Of a DNA stretch of 64,000 nucleotides, positions 55,189-63,001 are shown in pieces. The translations under genes and the position numbers were made by a program. The notes under the pieces were generated by a model. That model had not been told where the DNA came from, made no database searches, and saw only the letters and a list, made by a program, of their open reading frames with translations. Positions within the stretch are counted from its first letter, which is position 1. Each line of letters opens with the position of its first letter. Source of the stretch: Devosia sp. LC5 (lineage in GTDB: Bacteria > Pseudomonadota > Alphaproteobacteria > Rhizobiales > Devosiaceae). The DNA is taken from positions 1 to 64,000 of the forward strand of contig NZ_JNNO01000002.1 of the NCBI RefSeq assembly GCF_000735585.1. Reading direction: 5' to 3'.

Positions 55189-55947
55189 ATGGCGAAATTG
55201 CTTGGAGGGCAGATTCTGGGGCAGAATCCGGCGCGACCAACCATTGTTCTGTTCGATCTGGACGGAACCCTGGTCCACCATATCAATCCGCGCGTCCTCC
55301 AGATGCTGGAATTCCTGGATGATGTTTCGCATGGCAGTGGGCGTCTGGCGGCACGTTTTCGGCTGCTCCGGCGATCCCATCTGGTGGCGCGACCGAAGAC
55401 CTCGTCGCTTGTCGTCCACCGGACCATGCACCGGCTTCGCCGCAAGTCGGTGGTCCAGATGCTTCAGCCCTGTGCCACCATGCGCTCCGTGCTGGACCTG
55501 CTTCGGGCCAATGATATCCCCATGGGCATGGTCAGCAATGGACTGGGCAAGGGCTATGGGCAGGATGTCCTGGATGCGTTCGATCTGCGAAAATACTTTG
55601 CGACCTGTGTCTTCCGGGAGGATGTGAGGCAGGGAAAACCGTCTGCCGAGCCAATCCTGCGAGCCCTCGATACGATTGGCCGCCCCTTAAGATCTTCCGA
55701 TGTCATATGGTATGTCGGCGACCAACGGAAGGATATCACCTCCGCCCTGGCCGCCGCCCGCCAGACAAGCCAGGCGATCCTGCCCATTGCCGTTGGCGCC
55801 AGGGCGGCGCTGGCATCGGCTGAAAACCACATCCCGGCAAGGCAGGTCATGTGGTCGGCTGCGGACCTGGTCGATGCAGTGGCGTTGGCGTTCCCAGTCG
55901 AGGAACCACTGGCATTGCTCGCCATGGGCCCCGCTCGCCCGGCCTGA
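55189..55947 (+). CDS. HAD-superfamily phosphatase (phosphoglycolate-phosphatase-like)
   Basis: 252 residues. Motif I DLDGTL (nucleophile Asp in IVLFDLDGTLVHH), motif II MVSNG, motif III Lys in RQGKPSAEP and motif IV GDQRKDI are all present, as in Gph/NagD-type HAD phosphatases. A helical cap (about residues 35-95) is unusually basic (RLAARFRLLRRSHLVARPK). The substrate is unknown. It follows the Usp gene by 59 bp and may share its transcript. Confidence 0.87.
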   Translation: MAKLLGGQILGQNPARPTIVLFDLDGTLVHHINPRVLQMLEFLDDVSHGSGRLAARFRLLRRSHLVARPKTSSLVVHRTMHRLRRKSVVQMLQPCATMRSVLDLLRANDIPMGMVSNGLGKGYGQDVLDAFDLRKYFATCVFREDVRQGKPSAEPILRALDTIGRPLRSSDVIWYVGDQRKDITSALAAARQTSQAILPIAVGARAALASAENHIPARQVMWSAADLVDAVALAFPVEEPLALLAMGPARPA

Positions 55948-56075
55948 TCCTCAGCCGGGCCGAACGCTCCCGACTCTGGTAACATTAATGCCTGGAGGGG
56001 AGACGGGCCGGGATCTTTCGCGCTATCATTATTGATAATTACGTCCAGCGCTTTTCCAAGATTGGGATCTTTTCA

Positions 56076-57056
56076 ATGGCTATGAGCATTCTTTTTGTCG
56101 GCGGAACGGGCCAGATTTCTTACCCTTGTGTCGAGCGGGCGGTGGCCCAGGGTCACGAGGTCAGTGTCTATAATCGGGGCAAAAGGGGCGGGGCATTGCC
56201 GGCGGGGGTGACCTCGATCATCGGCGAGCTTGGCGGGCCGGATTATGCCGATCTGGCCAAGGCCAGGTATGACGTCGTCTGCCAGTTCATCGCGTTCACG
56301 CCCGATCAGGTGGCGCGGGATATCGAGGTGTTTTCGGGCCATTGCGGCCAATATGTCTTCATCTCATCGGCATCGGTCTATGAGAAACCGGCAAGCCATT
56401 ATGTGATCACCGAGCAGACGCCGGCGATCAATCCCTACTGGCCCTACAGCCAGGCCAAGATTGCCTGCGAGGACTTGCTCAAGGGGACGCAAAACCTGGA
56501 CTGGACCATTGTCCGTCCCAGCCACACGGTGCGCACCGGCTTGCCCATCATGATGGGCGACGCCGACATCATGGCGCGGCGCATGCTGGATGGCGAGCCC
56601 ACGATCGTGGCGGGGGATGGTCACACGCCCTGGACGCTGACCCGTTCGGTGGATTTCGCGGTGCCGTTTGTCGGGCTGTTCGGCAAGCCGGCGGCCTTGA
56701 ACGAGATTTTCCACATCACCAATGACCGCGCCCATATCTGGGACGATATCCAGAAGGCCATTGCCCGATTGCTCGGTGTTGAGGCCAAAATCGTGCATGT
56801 GCCGACCGATACGCTGATCCGCTACAATCCGGAATGGGTGGGGCCGCTGGTGGGGGACAAGGCCTGGACGGCGATCTTTGACAATTCCAAGGTCAAGAGC
56901 GTGGCCGGGGATTTCACCTGCGCCCAAAGCCTCGACGACATCCTGGCCGAGCCGATCATGCATCTCAAGCAGCGCCTGGCCACTCATCGTCCGCCAAAGG
57001 GTGATTTTGACGCTTTGGTCGATCGGATCTGCCAGGCGCAATCGGCGCTTGGCTGA
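56076..57056 (+). CDS. NAD-dependent epimerase/dehydratase-like SDR protein
   Basis: 326 residues (or 324 from ATG at 56082). The nucleotide-binding motif is FVGGTGQIS near the N-terminus and the catalytic YxxxK is YSQAK near residue 127, with SSASVYEK before it. The fold is that of extended SDR epimerases and resembles reductases such as isoflavone-reductase-like proteins and chloroplast RNA-binding CSP41 types. The substrate cannot be assigned. It stands alone with 129 bp upstream and 165 bp downstream. Confidence 0.85.
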   Translation: MAMSILFVGGTGQISYPCVERAVAQGHEVSVYNRGKRGGALPAGVTSIIGELGGPDYADLAKARYDVVCQFIAFTPDQVARDIEVFSGHCGQYVFISSASVYEKPASHYVITEQTPAINPYWPYSQAKIACEDLLKGTQNLDWTIVRPSHTVRTGLPIMMGDADIMARRMLDGEPTIVAGDGHTPWTLTRSVDFAVPFVGLFGKPAALNEIFHITNDRAHIWDDIQKAIARLLGVEAKIVHVPTDTLIRYNPEWVGPLVGDKAWTAIFDNSKVKSVAGDFTCAQSLDDILAEPIMHLKQRLATHRPPKGDFDALVDRICQAQSALG

Positions 57057-57221
57057 GGCGCAGCCGTGGCGCCGGCCAGGGCGCCGAAATGGCGGCTGTA
57101 AGCATCGCGCGGGATTATTGAAGGCCCGCCGCTGCATGCCTGCATCAACGGCAGCGCATTTGACAAAGGGACTTGCCGGAATTAATTTCCGACCAGTCAG
57201 TCAATAACCCAGCGCAGTATA

Positions 57222-57791
57222 ATGGCACGCCCCAGGACAATCGATCTCGACCGAGTTCTCGATGCCGGGGAACGGGTGGTCATCCGCGATGGCGCCTCCA
57301 ATCTTACCCTCGATGCCGTGGCCGCCGAGGCCGGCATCAGCAAAGGCAGCGTACTCTACGATTGCAAGAGCAAGCATGCGCTGATCCAGGCGATCATCGA
57401 GCGCAAGATCGTTACCGAAGACAAGAAAATCAACGACGCCGTCGCCAAGCTGAGCGGGCAAAAAAATGCCGAGATTCGCGGGCGCATTGCGGTCGCCGCA
57501 CAGTGGCTGGGTGAAGATGCCGAGCCGGTTGCCCTGCAACTCTGTTCGGCGCTTGCCCAGGATGAAGATCTGCAATGCCTGGTACGGGCGAGCGTAAACC
57601 AGGCTCTGGCTAAAGTGGCCGATACCTCGGAAAACCCGCGTGCCGCCCTGGTCGCCCTGCTGGCGCTGGAGGGGCTGCGGTCCATGCATCTGATGGGTTT
57701 CCACAAGTGGTCTGCGGCCGAGTTTACCGGACTGCTGGCCGAAATCGAACGCATCGCAATCACGCAGGGTGATAGCCCCGCACCAGCCTAG
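57222..57791 (+). CDS. TetR/AcrR-family transcriptional regulator of the RND pump
   Basis: 189 residues. The helix-turn-helix is NLTLDAVAAEAGISKGSVLY followed by DCKSKHALIQAIIERKI; the C-terminal ligand domain is helical. It lies 99 bp upstream of the pump genes on the same strand, the usual place for a local repressor. The sequence GACCAGTCAGTC at 57191-57202, 20 bp before its ATG, resembles AcrR-type half-sites. Confidence 0.9.
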   Translation: MARPRTIDLDRVLDAGERVVIRDGASNLTLDAVAAEAGISKGSVLYDCKSKHALIQAIIERKIVTEDKKINDAVAKLSGQKNAEIRGRIAVAAQWLGEDAEPVALQLCSALAQDEDLQCLVRASVNQALAKVADTSENPRAALVALLALEGLRSMHLMGFHKWSAAEFTGLLAEIERIAITQGDSPAPA

Positions 57792-57828
57792 TTCTTTTGC
57801 TCAATCTCCGTAGTTCCCGCTGTCCCAC

Positions 57829-57840
57829 CGCCATATGGCG
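57829..57840. promoter_or_regulatory. Perfect 12-bp palindrome before the RND pump genes
   Basis: CGCCATATGGCG in the 99-bp gap between the TetR gene and the membrane fusion protein gene. It is a candidate operator for the TetR regulator, 50 bp upstream of the pump start codon. Such a short palindrome may also be chance. Confidence 0.3.
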
Positions 57841-57890
57841 CGCCTGGGTAGGCCCCCTTTTGTCCGTTCTGCCAAATTTGGATATTTATC

Positions 57891-59087
57891 ATGAAGGCGA
57901 TTAGCTCCCTGGCCAAGGCTGCAAGCATGCTCGCGCTGCTGGCGTTTGTTGCAGCCTGCACCGAGTCCAACAGCGCCCCACAGGCCGCGCCCGGTGCTCC
58001 ACCCCCGATGCCCGTCAGCTTCGTCGAGGCAAAACCCGAGCAATTGGCGATCACCAATCAATTGCCGGGCCGGATCGCCCCAACCCGTATCGCCGAGGTT
58101 CGCCCGCGCGTTTCGGGCATTATCGTCGAACGCGTGTTCGAGCAGGGCAGCGTGGTTGAGGAAGGCGATGTGCTCTATCGCATCGATCCGGCGCCGTTCC
58201 AGCTCCAGGTCGACAGCGCCCAGGCCAGCCGCGACCGCGCTTTGGCGCAGCAGACGCAGGCCCGCCAGCAGGCCGCCCGCGCCATCGCTTCACGCGAACG
58301 CAATATCGGCACCGAGCAGAGTGCCGACACCGCCGAAGCGGCCCTCGCGTCAGCCAATGCGGATGTCGCGCTGGCGGAAGTGGCTCTGGCTCAGGCCAAG
58401 CTCAATCTTGAATATGCCGAGGTCAAGGCACCGATTTCGGGCCGTATCGGGGGCGCCCTGGTCACCGAAGGGGCGCTGGTCAATGCCGGCAGCGGGGAGA
58501 ACCTGGCCATCATCCAGCAGCTCGACCCGGTCTATGCCGATTTCACCCAGCCCTCCAACGAGATGCTGCGCCTGCGCAGGGCGCTCGAAGACGGCACTCT
58601 AGCCAGCCTTGCGCCGGGCGAAGCCAGCGTCAAGCTGCTGATGGACGATGACAGCACCTATGCCCATGCCGGGCGCCTGCTGTTCTCGGGCGCGGCGGTC
58701 GATGCCAGCACCGGTCAAGTGACCTTGCGCGCCGAAATCCCCAATCCGGATGATAATCTGCTGCCCGGCATGTATGTGCGGGTGTTGCTGGACCAGGGCG
58801 TGCAAAGCGGCGCCTTCGCGGTGCCCCAGCAGGCGGTGCAGCGCGATGCCGGCGGGCAGTCCCAGCTCTATATCGTGGGCGCCGACAATGTCGTGGAATT
58901 GCGCACGGTCACTGTCGGGCGCTCGATCGGCTCCCGCTCGGTGATCGAGAACGGCCTCAATGCCGGCGACCGGGTGGTTGTCGAGGGCGTGCAGAAGATC
59001 CGGCCGGGCTCCCCGGTCACGCCTGAACCATGGACGCCACCGGCAGCGGTGGTAGCGGCTGCGGCTGCTGAAACTCCCGCAAGCTAA
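57891..59087 (+). CDS. RND efflux membrane fusion protein (AcrA-like lipoprotein)
   Basis: 398 residues. A lipoprotein signal with Cys23 in FVAAC. The mature protein has the AcrA order: barrel-sandwich half (VRPRVSGIIVERVFEQGSVV), a coiled-coil hairpin (about residues 100-160), the second lipoyl half (YAEVKAPISGRIGGALVTEG) and a beta-barrel/membrane-proximal part (RAEIPNPDDNLLPGMYVRVL). It bridges the inner-membrane pump to an outer-membrane channel. The pump gene starts 11 bp later. Confidence 0.95.
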   Translation: MKAISSLAKAASMLALLAFVAACTESNSAPQAAPGAPPPMPVSFVEAKPEQLAITNQLPGRIAPTRIAEVRPRVSGIIVERVFEQGSVVEEGDVLYRIDPAPFQLQVDSAQASRDRALAQQTQARQQAARAIASRERNIGTEQSADTAEAALASANADVALAEVALAQAKLNLEYAEVKAPISGRIGGALVTEGALVNAGSGENLAIIQQLDPVYADFTQPSNEMLRLRRALEDGTLASLAPGEASVKLLMDDDSTYAHAGRLLFSGAAVDASTGQVTLRAEIPNPDDNLLPGMYVRVLLDQGVQSGAFAVPQQAVQRDAGGQSQLYIVGADNVVELRTVTVGRSIGSRSVIENGLNAGDRVVVEGVQKIRPGSPVTPEPWTPPAAVVAAAAAETPAS

Positions 59088-59098
59088 GGTCGTTTTTT

Positions 59099-62000
59099 AT
59101 GGCACAATTCTTTATCGGCCGGCCCATCTTTGCATGGGTCGTGGCCATCTTCATCATGCTGGCGGGCATTATCGCCCTGCCGCAATTGCCCATCGCCCAA
59201 TATCCCAATGTGGCCCCGCCACAGGTCACGATCAACGCGGTCTATCCCGGCGCTTCGCCCGAGGACATGTATCAGAGCGTGACCCGGCCGATCGAAGAGG
59301 AAATGAATGGCGTTGAAGGCGCCATGTATTTCGAATCGACGTCCGATTCCTCCGGCTCGGTGACCGTGACGGTGACGTTCGAGCCGGGTACGGAGTCGAG
59401 CCAGGCCGCCAATGACGTGCAGAACGCGGTTCGCCGGGTGGAAGCACGGCTGCCCCAGATCGTGACGCAGCAGGGCATCCAGGTGCAGGAGGCCGGCAGC
59501 GGCTTTCTGATGATGGTGGGCCTGGTCTCTACCGATGGCGCACTCGACGTGGTGGGGCTGGGCGATTATCTCAGCCGCAACGTGCTGGGGGAAATCCGGC
59601 GCGTCGAAGGCGTCGGCCGGGCCCAGTTGTTCGCCTCCCAGCGTGCCATGCGCGTCTGGGTCGATCCGGACAAGATGAGCAGTCTGAACCTGAGCACTCA
59701 GGACGTGACGGCCGCCATCCAGTCGCAGAATGCCCAGGTTACGGCCGGCCGGATCGGCGCGCAGCCAAACCCGGTTGCCCAGCAGGTGTCTGCCACCGTT
59801 CTGGTCAGCGGCCAATTGAGCACGCCCGAGGAATTCGGCTCGATCGTGCTGCGGGCCAATCCCGATGGTTCCTCGGTTCGCCTGCGCGATGTGGCGCGGA
59901 TCGAAGTGGGGGCGGAAAGCTATAATTTCGCCACCCGGATCGATGGCAAGCCCGCGGCAGCCCTGGCCGTGCAATTGTCGCCTTCGGGTAATGCGCTGGC
60001 AACCTCCGAAGGCGTTCGCCATCGCATGGAGGAACTGGCGGAGTTCTTCCCGCCCGGGGTCGAATATGTGATCCCCTATGACACATCGCCATTTGTCGAG
60101 GTCTCGATCGAAAAGGTGCTCCACACCTTGATCGAGGCCATCGGCCTTGTTTTCATCGTGATGTTCGTCTTCCTGCAGAATTTCCGCTACACGCTGATCC
60201 CCACCCTGGTGGTGCCGGTCGCGCTGCTCGGTACGGTCGGCGTGATGCTGATCACCGGATTTTCCATCAACGTTCTGACCATGTTTGCCATGGTGCTGGC
60301 GATCGGCATTCTGGTCGATGACGCCATTGTGGTGGTGGAGAATGTCGAACGCATCATGGCCGAAGAAGGCCTGTCGCCCAAGGATGCGACGCGCAAGGCG
60401 ATGAAGCAGATTACCGGCGCAATCATCGGCATTACGCTGGTATTGGCGGCGGTGTTCGTGCCCATGGCTTTCTTCCCCGGCGCGGTCGGGGTGATCTACC
60501 AGCAGTTCAGCATCACCATGGTGGTGTCGATCCTGATCTCGGGCTTCCTGGCCCTGTCGCTGACGCCGGCTTTGTGCGCCACTTTCCTCAAGCCCATCAA
60601 ACCGGGACATCACGAGAAGAAGGGGCCGTTCGGCTGGTTCAATCGCGGACTGAAAAGCACGACCAATGGCTATTCGAGAGGCGTTGGCTGGCTGGTGAAC
60701 CGGGCGGGCCGCTTCATGGTGGTTTATCTGGCTTTGCTGGTCGGGCTGGGCTGGGGCTATCTGCAGCTTCCCTCCGATTTCCTGCCCAATGAAGATCAGG
60801 GCTTTGTCATCGTCGATATGCAGGCGCCCACGGATGCCAGCAGCAATCGCGCTCGCGAAATCTCCAACCAGGTGGAAGATATTTTCCGCCAGGAAACGGC
60901 CGTCGAGAGCATGATCGTCGTCAACGGCTTCAGCTTTTCGGGGGCCGGCGACAATGCGGGCCTGGCCTTCATCACCTTCAAGGATTGGAGCGAACGCGAC
61001 GCCAGCAATTCCGCCCAGGCGATTGCGGGCCGGGCCAATGGCGCCCTGTTCGGGCTCAAGGATGCCATTTCCTTTGCGCTCTCGCCTCCGGCCATCCAGG
61101 GCCTGGGCACGTCCAACGGCTTCGCCTTCCGCCTGCAGGATCGTGGCGGGCTGGGGCAGGCGGCGCTGCTCGCGGGCAGTGACCAATTGATGGCGGCGGC
61201 TTCGCAAAGCCCGGTATTGGTGGGACTGCGTGTCGAAGGCATGCCGGCGGCGGCCCAGGTTAGTCTCGTGATCGACCGTGAAAAGGCGAATACGCTGGGC
61301 GTGAGCTTTGCGGCGATCAATGCCACGATCTCGTCCAATCTGGGCTCGTCCTATGCCAATGACTTCCCCAATGCGGGCCGGATGCAGCGGGTGACCGTGC
61401 AGGCCGATCAGGACCAGCGCATGCAGGTGGAGGATTTGCTCAAGCTCAATGTCGCCAATAGTTCGGGCAGCATGGTGCCGCTGTCGTCCTTTGCGACGGC
61501 GGAATGGCAGCGCGGTTCGTCGCAGGTGGTGGGCTATAACGGCTATCCGTCGGTCCGCATCGGCGGGGCGGCAGCGCCGGGCTATTCATCGGGCGACGCC
61601 ATTGCCGAGATGGAACGGCTGGTGGGCGAATTGCCGAACGGGTTCGGCTATGAATGGACCGGCCAATCGCTGGAGGAAATCCAGTCCGGCTCGCAAGCGC
61701 CCATCCTGGTCGGCTTGATCATCATCTTCGTGTTCCTGCTCTTGGCAGCGCTCTACGAAAGCTGGTCGATTCCGCTTTCGGTAATGCTCGTCGTGCCGCT
61801 GGGGGTGTTGGGGTCGGTCATTGCCGTGTCGCTGCGCGACATGCCCAATGACGTCTACTTCAAGGTCGGGCTGATCACGATCATCGGGCTATCGGCGAAA
61901 AACGCCATCCTGATCATCGAGTTCGCCAAGGATCTGCGAGCCCAGGGCATGCCATTGCTGCAGGCGACCATCGAAGCCTCCAAGCTGCGGTTCCGGCCGA

Positions 62001-62245
62001 TCCTGATGACCTCGCTGGCCTTTACCCTGGGCGTGGTGCCGCTGGCCATTGCCACCGGCGCCAGCGCCGCCAGCCAGAACGCCATCGGCACTGCGGTGAT
62101 GGGCGGGATGATCTCGGCAACCGTGCTCAGCGTGTTGTTCGTCCCGATCTTCTTCGTCTTCGTGATGCGGATTTTCGGCGATCGCAAAAAGCAGGAAAAG
62201 CCCAAGACGGACGATTCCACTGCGGTCGCCGCACCGGCGGAGTGA
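59099..62245 (+). CDS. RND multidrug efflux pump, HAE1 family (AcrB-like)
   Basis: 1048 residues, typical length. N-terminal FFIGRPIFAWVVAIFIMLAG, the proton-relay helix GILVDDAIVVVENV with its two aspartates near residue 410, and GLITIIGLSAKNAILIIEFA in the second half are HAE1 hallmarks. Twelve helices and two large periplasmic loops are expected. It exports hydrophobic or amphiphilic compounds with proton import. No TolC-type outer-membrane gene follows; PadR comes next, so the channel must be shared from elsewhere. Confidence 0.97.
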   Translation: MAQFFIGRPIFAWVVAIFIMLAGIIALPQLPIAQYPNVAPPQVTINAVYPGASPEDMYQSVTRPIEEEMNGVEGAMYFESTSDSSGSVTVTVTFEPGTESSQAANDVQNAVRRVEARLPQIVTQQGIQVQEAGSGFLMMVGLVSTDGALDVVGLGDYLSRNVLGEIRRVEGVGRAQLFASQRAMRVWVDPDKMSSLNLSTQDVTAAIQSQNAQVTAGRIGAQPNPVAQQVSATVLVSGQLSTPEEFGSIVLRANPDGSSVRLRDVARIEVGAESYNFATRIDGKPAAALAVQLSPSGNALATSEGVRHRMEELAEFFPPGVEYVIPYDTSPFVEVSIEKVLHTLIEAIGLVFIVMFVFLQNFRYTLIPTLVVPVALLGTVGVMLITGFSINVLTMFAMVLAIGILVDDAIVVVENVERIMAEEGLSPKDATRKAMKQITGAIIGITLVLAAVFVPMAFFPGAVGVIYQQFSITMVVSILISGFLALSLTPALCATFLKPIKPGHHEKKGPFGWFNRGLKSTTNGYSRGVGWLVNRAGRFMVVYLALLVGLGWGYLQLPSDFLPNEDQGFVIVDMQAPTDASSNRAREISNQVEDIFRQETAVESMIVVNGFSFSGAGDNAGLAFITFKDWSERDASNSAQAIAGRANGALFGLKDAISFALSPPAIQGLGTSNGFAFRLQDRGGLGQAALLAGSDQLMAAASQSPVLVGLRVEGMPAAAQVSLVIDREKANTLGVSFAAINATISSNLGSSYANDFPNAGRMQRVTVQADQDQRMQVEDLLKLNVANSSGSMVPLSSFATAEWQRGSSQVVGYNGYPSVRIGGAAAPGYSSGDAIAEMERLVGELPNGFGYEWTGQSLEEIQSGSQAPILVGLIIIFVFLLLAALYESWSIPLSVMLVVPLGVLGSVIAVSLRDMPNDVYFKVGLITIIGLSAKNAILIIEFAKDLRAQGMPLLQATIEASKLRFRPILMTSLAFTLGVVPLAIATGASAASQNAIGTAVMGGMISATVLSVLFVPIFFVFVMRIFGDRKKQEKPKTDDSTAVAAPAE

Positions 62246-62260
62246 TCCTCGGCCAGCAAG

Positions 62261-62288
62261 GGCAGGGGCGGTGCAAACCGTCCCTGCC
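62261..62288 (+). other. GCAA-tetraloop hairpin between the pump gene and padR
   Basis: GGCAGGGGCGGT (62261-62272), loop GCAA, ACCGTCCCTGCC (62277-62288): a 12-bp stem with one G-U pair and a GNRA loop. No T-run follows, so it is more likely an mRNA 3' stabiliser or a weak/Rho-assisted end of the pump transcript than an intrinsic terminator. Confidence 0.6.
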
Positions 62289-62293
62289 TTCAC

Positions 62294-62309
62294 CCTATTC
62301 CGGAATAGG
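62294..62309. promoter_or_regulatory. Perfect 16-bp palindrome, probable PadR operator
   Basis: CCTATTCCGGAATAGG, fully symmetric, directly upstream of the padR start and partly covering its ribosome-binding sequence AGGAAAGG (62307-62314). PadR proteins usually repress their own genes through palindromes overlapping the promoter. Confidence 0.6.
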
Positions 62310-62322
62310 AAAGGCGAGTACT

Positions 62323-62892
62323 TTGACTGTTGAACAATTGTGCCTGTCGATCCTCTATGAGGGTGAAGCGACCGGCTATGACATTCGCCGGCATTTCAGC
62401 GAAGGCGAGGCGGCTTTGTTTGCCGATGCCAGTATCGGGGCGATCTATCCGGCTCTGGCCAAGCTCGAAGCCAAGGGGCTGGTGGGCTTTGTGATCGAGG
62501 AGCAGGCCGGCAAGCCCAGCCGCAAGGTCTATCGCATTACCGAAGCGGGGCGGCAGGCGTTCATGGCCGGGTTGCGGGCGCCGCTGGCCAAGGACAAGTT
62601 CCAGAGCTCGTTCCTGCATTTCCTGCGCTTTGCCCATCTGGCGCCGCGCGAGGTGGTGGTGGCCAATGTCGCGGCGCGCCAGCAGCACCTCGATGACGAA
62701 GTGGGGCGGCTCGAGGCCATGCTGTCGCAAAGCTCCAGCAGTCCGCAGGGCCGCTGGATGCTCGAATATGCACTGGCGATGACGCAGGCGATGCGCGAGG
62801 GGCTGGACACGGCCATTCGCAAGATCTGTGCCGACCCAAGCTGCGGCAAAGACCGCTCTACGGAGTCAAGGTCGTCCTCCACGCGGGGATGA
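62323..62892 (+). CDS. PadR-family transcriptional regulator
   Basis: 189 residues from TTG at 62323, chosen because AGGAAAGG ends 8 bp upstream and family homology begins at once (VEQLCLSILYEGEATGYDIR). The winged helix includes DASIGAIYPALAKLEAKGLV and KPSRKVYRITEAGRQAF; a helical C-terminal dimerisation domain follows (to about residue 165), ending in a Ser-rich tail. The open frame extends to 62242 but overlaps the pump gene and the hairpin. It may regulate itself and the adjacent pump or MFS gene. Confidence 0.88.
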   Translation: MTVEQLCLSILYEGEATGYDIRRHFSEGEAALFADASIGAIYPALAKLEAKGLVGFVIEEQAGKPSRKVYRITEAGRQAFMAGLRAPLAKDKFQSSFLHFLRFAHLAPREVVVANVAARQQHLDDEVGRLEAMLSQSSSSPQGRWMLEYALAMTQAMREGLDTAIRKICADPSCGKDRSTESRSSSTRG

Positions 62893-63001
62893 GCGGCCTG
62901 CGGGCCTAGCCCAACTATCGCCGACGCATTTCTCTCTTTTCCAGTCGAAACGCTGTTTGCCCGCTCGTCGGGATGGCAGGTGTTGGGAGAGGAGCGGGAA
63001 A

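Noticed and set aside
59084..61207. Minus-strand open frame of 707 codons opposite the RND pump
   Set aside because: Antisense shadow rich in His and Arg, with no domain.
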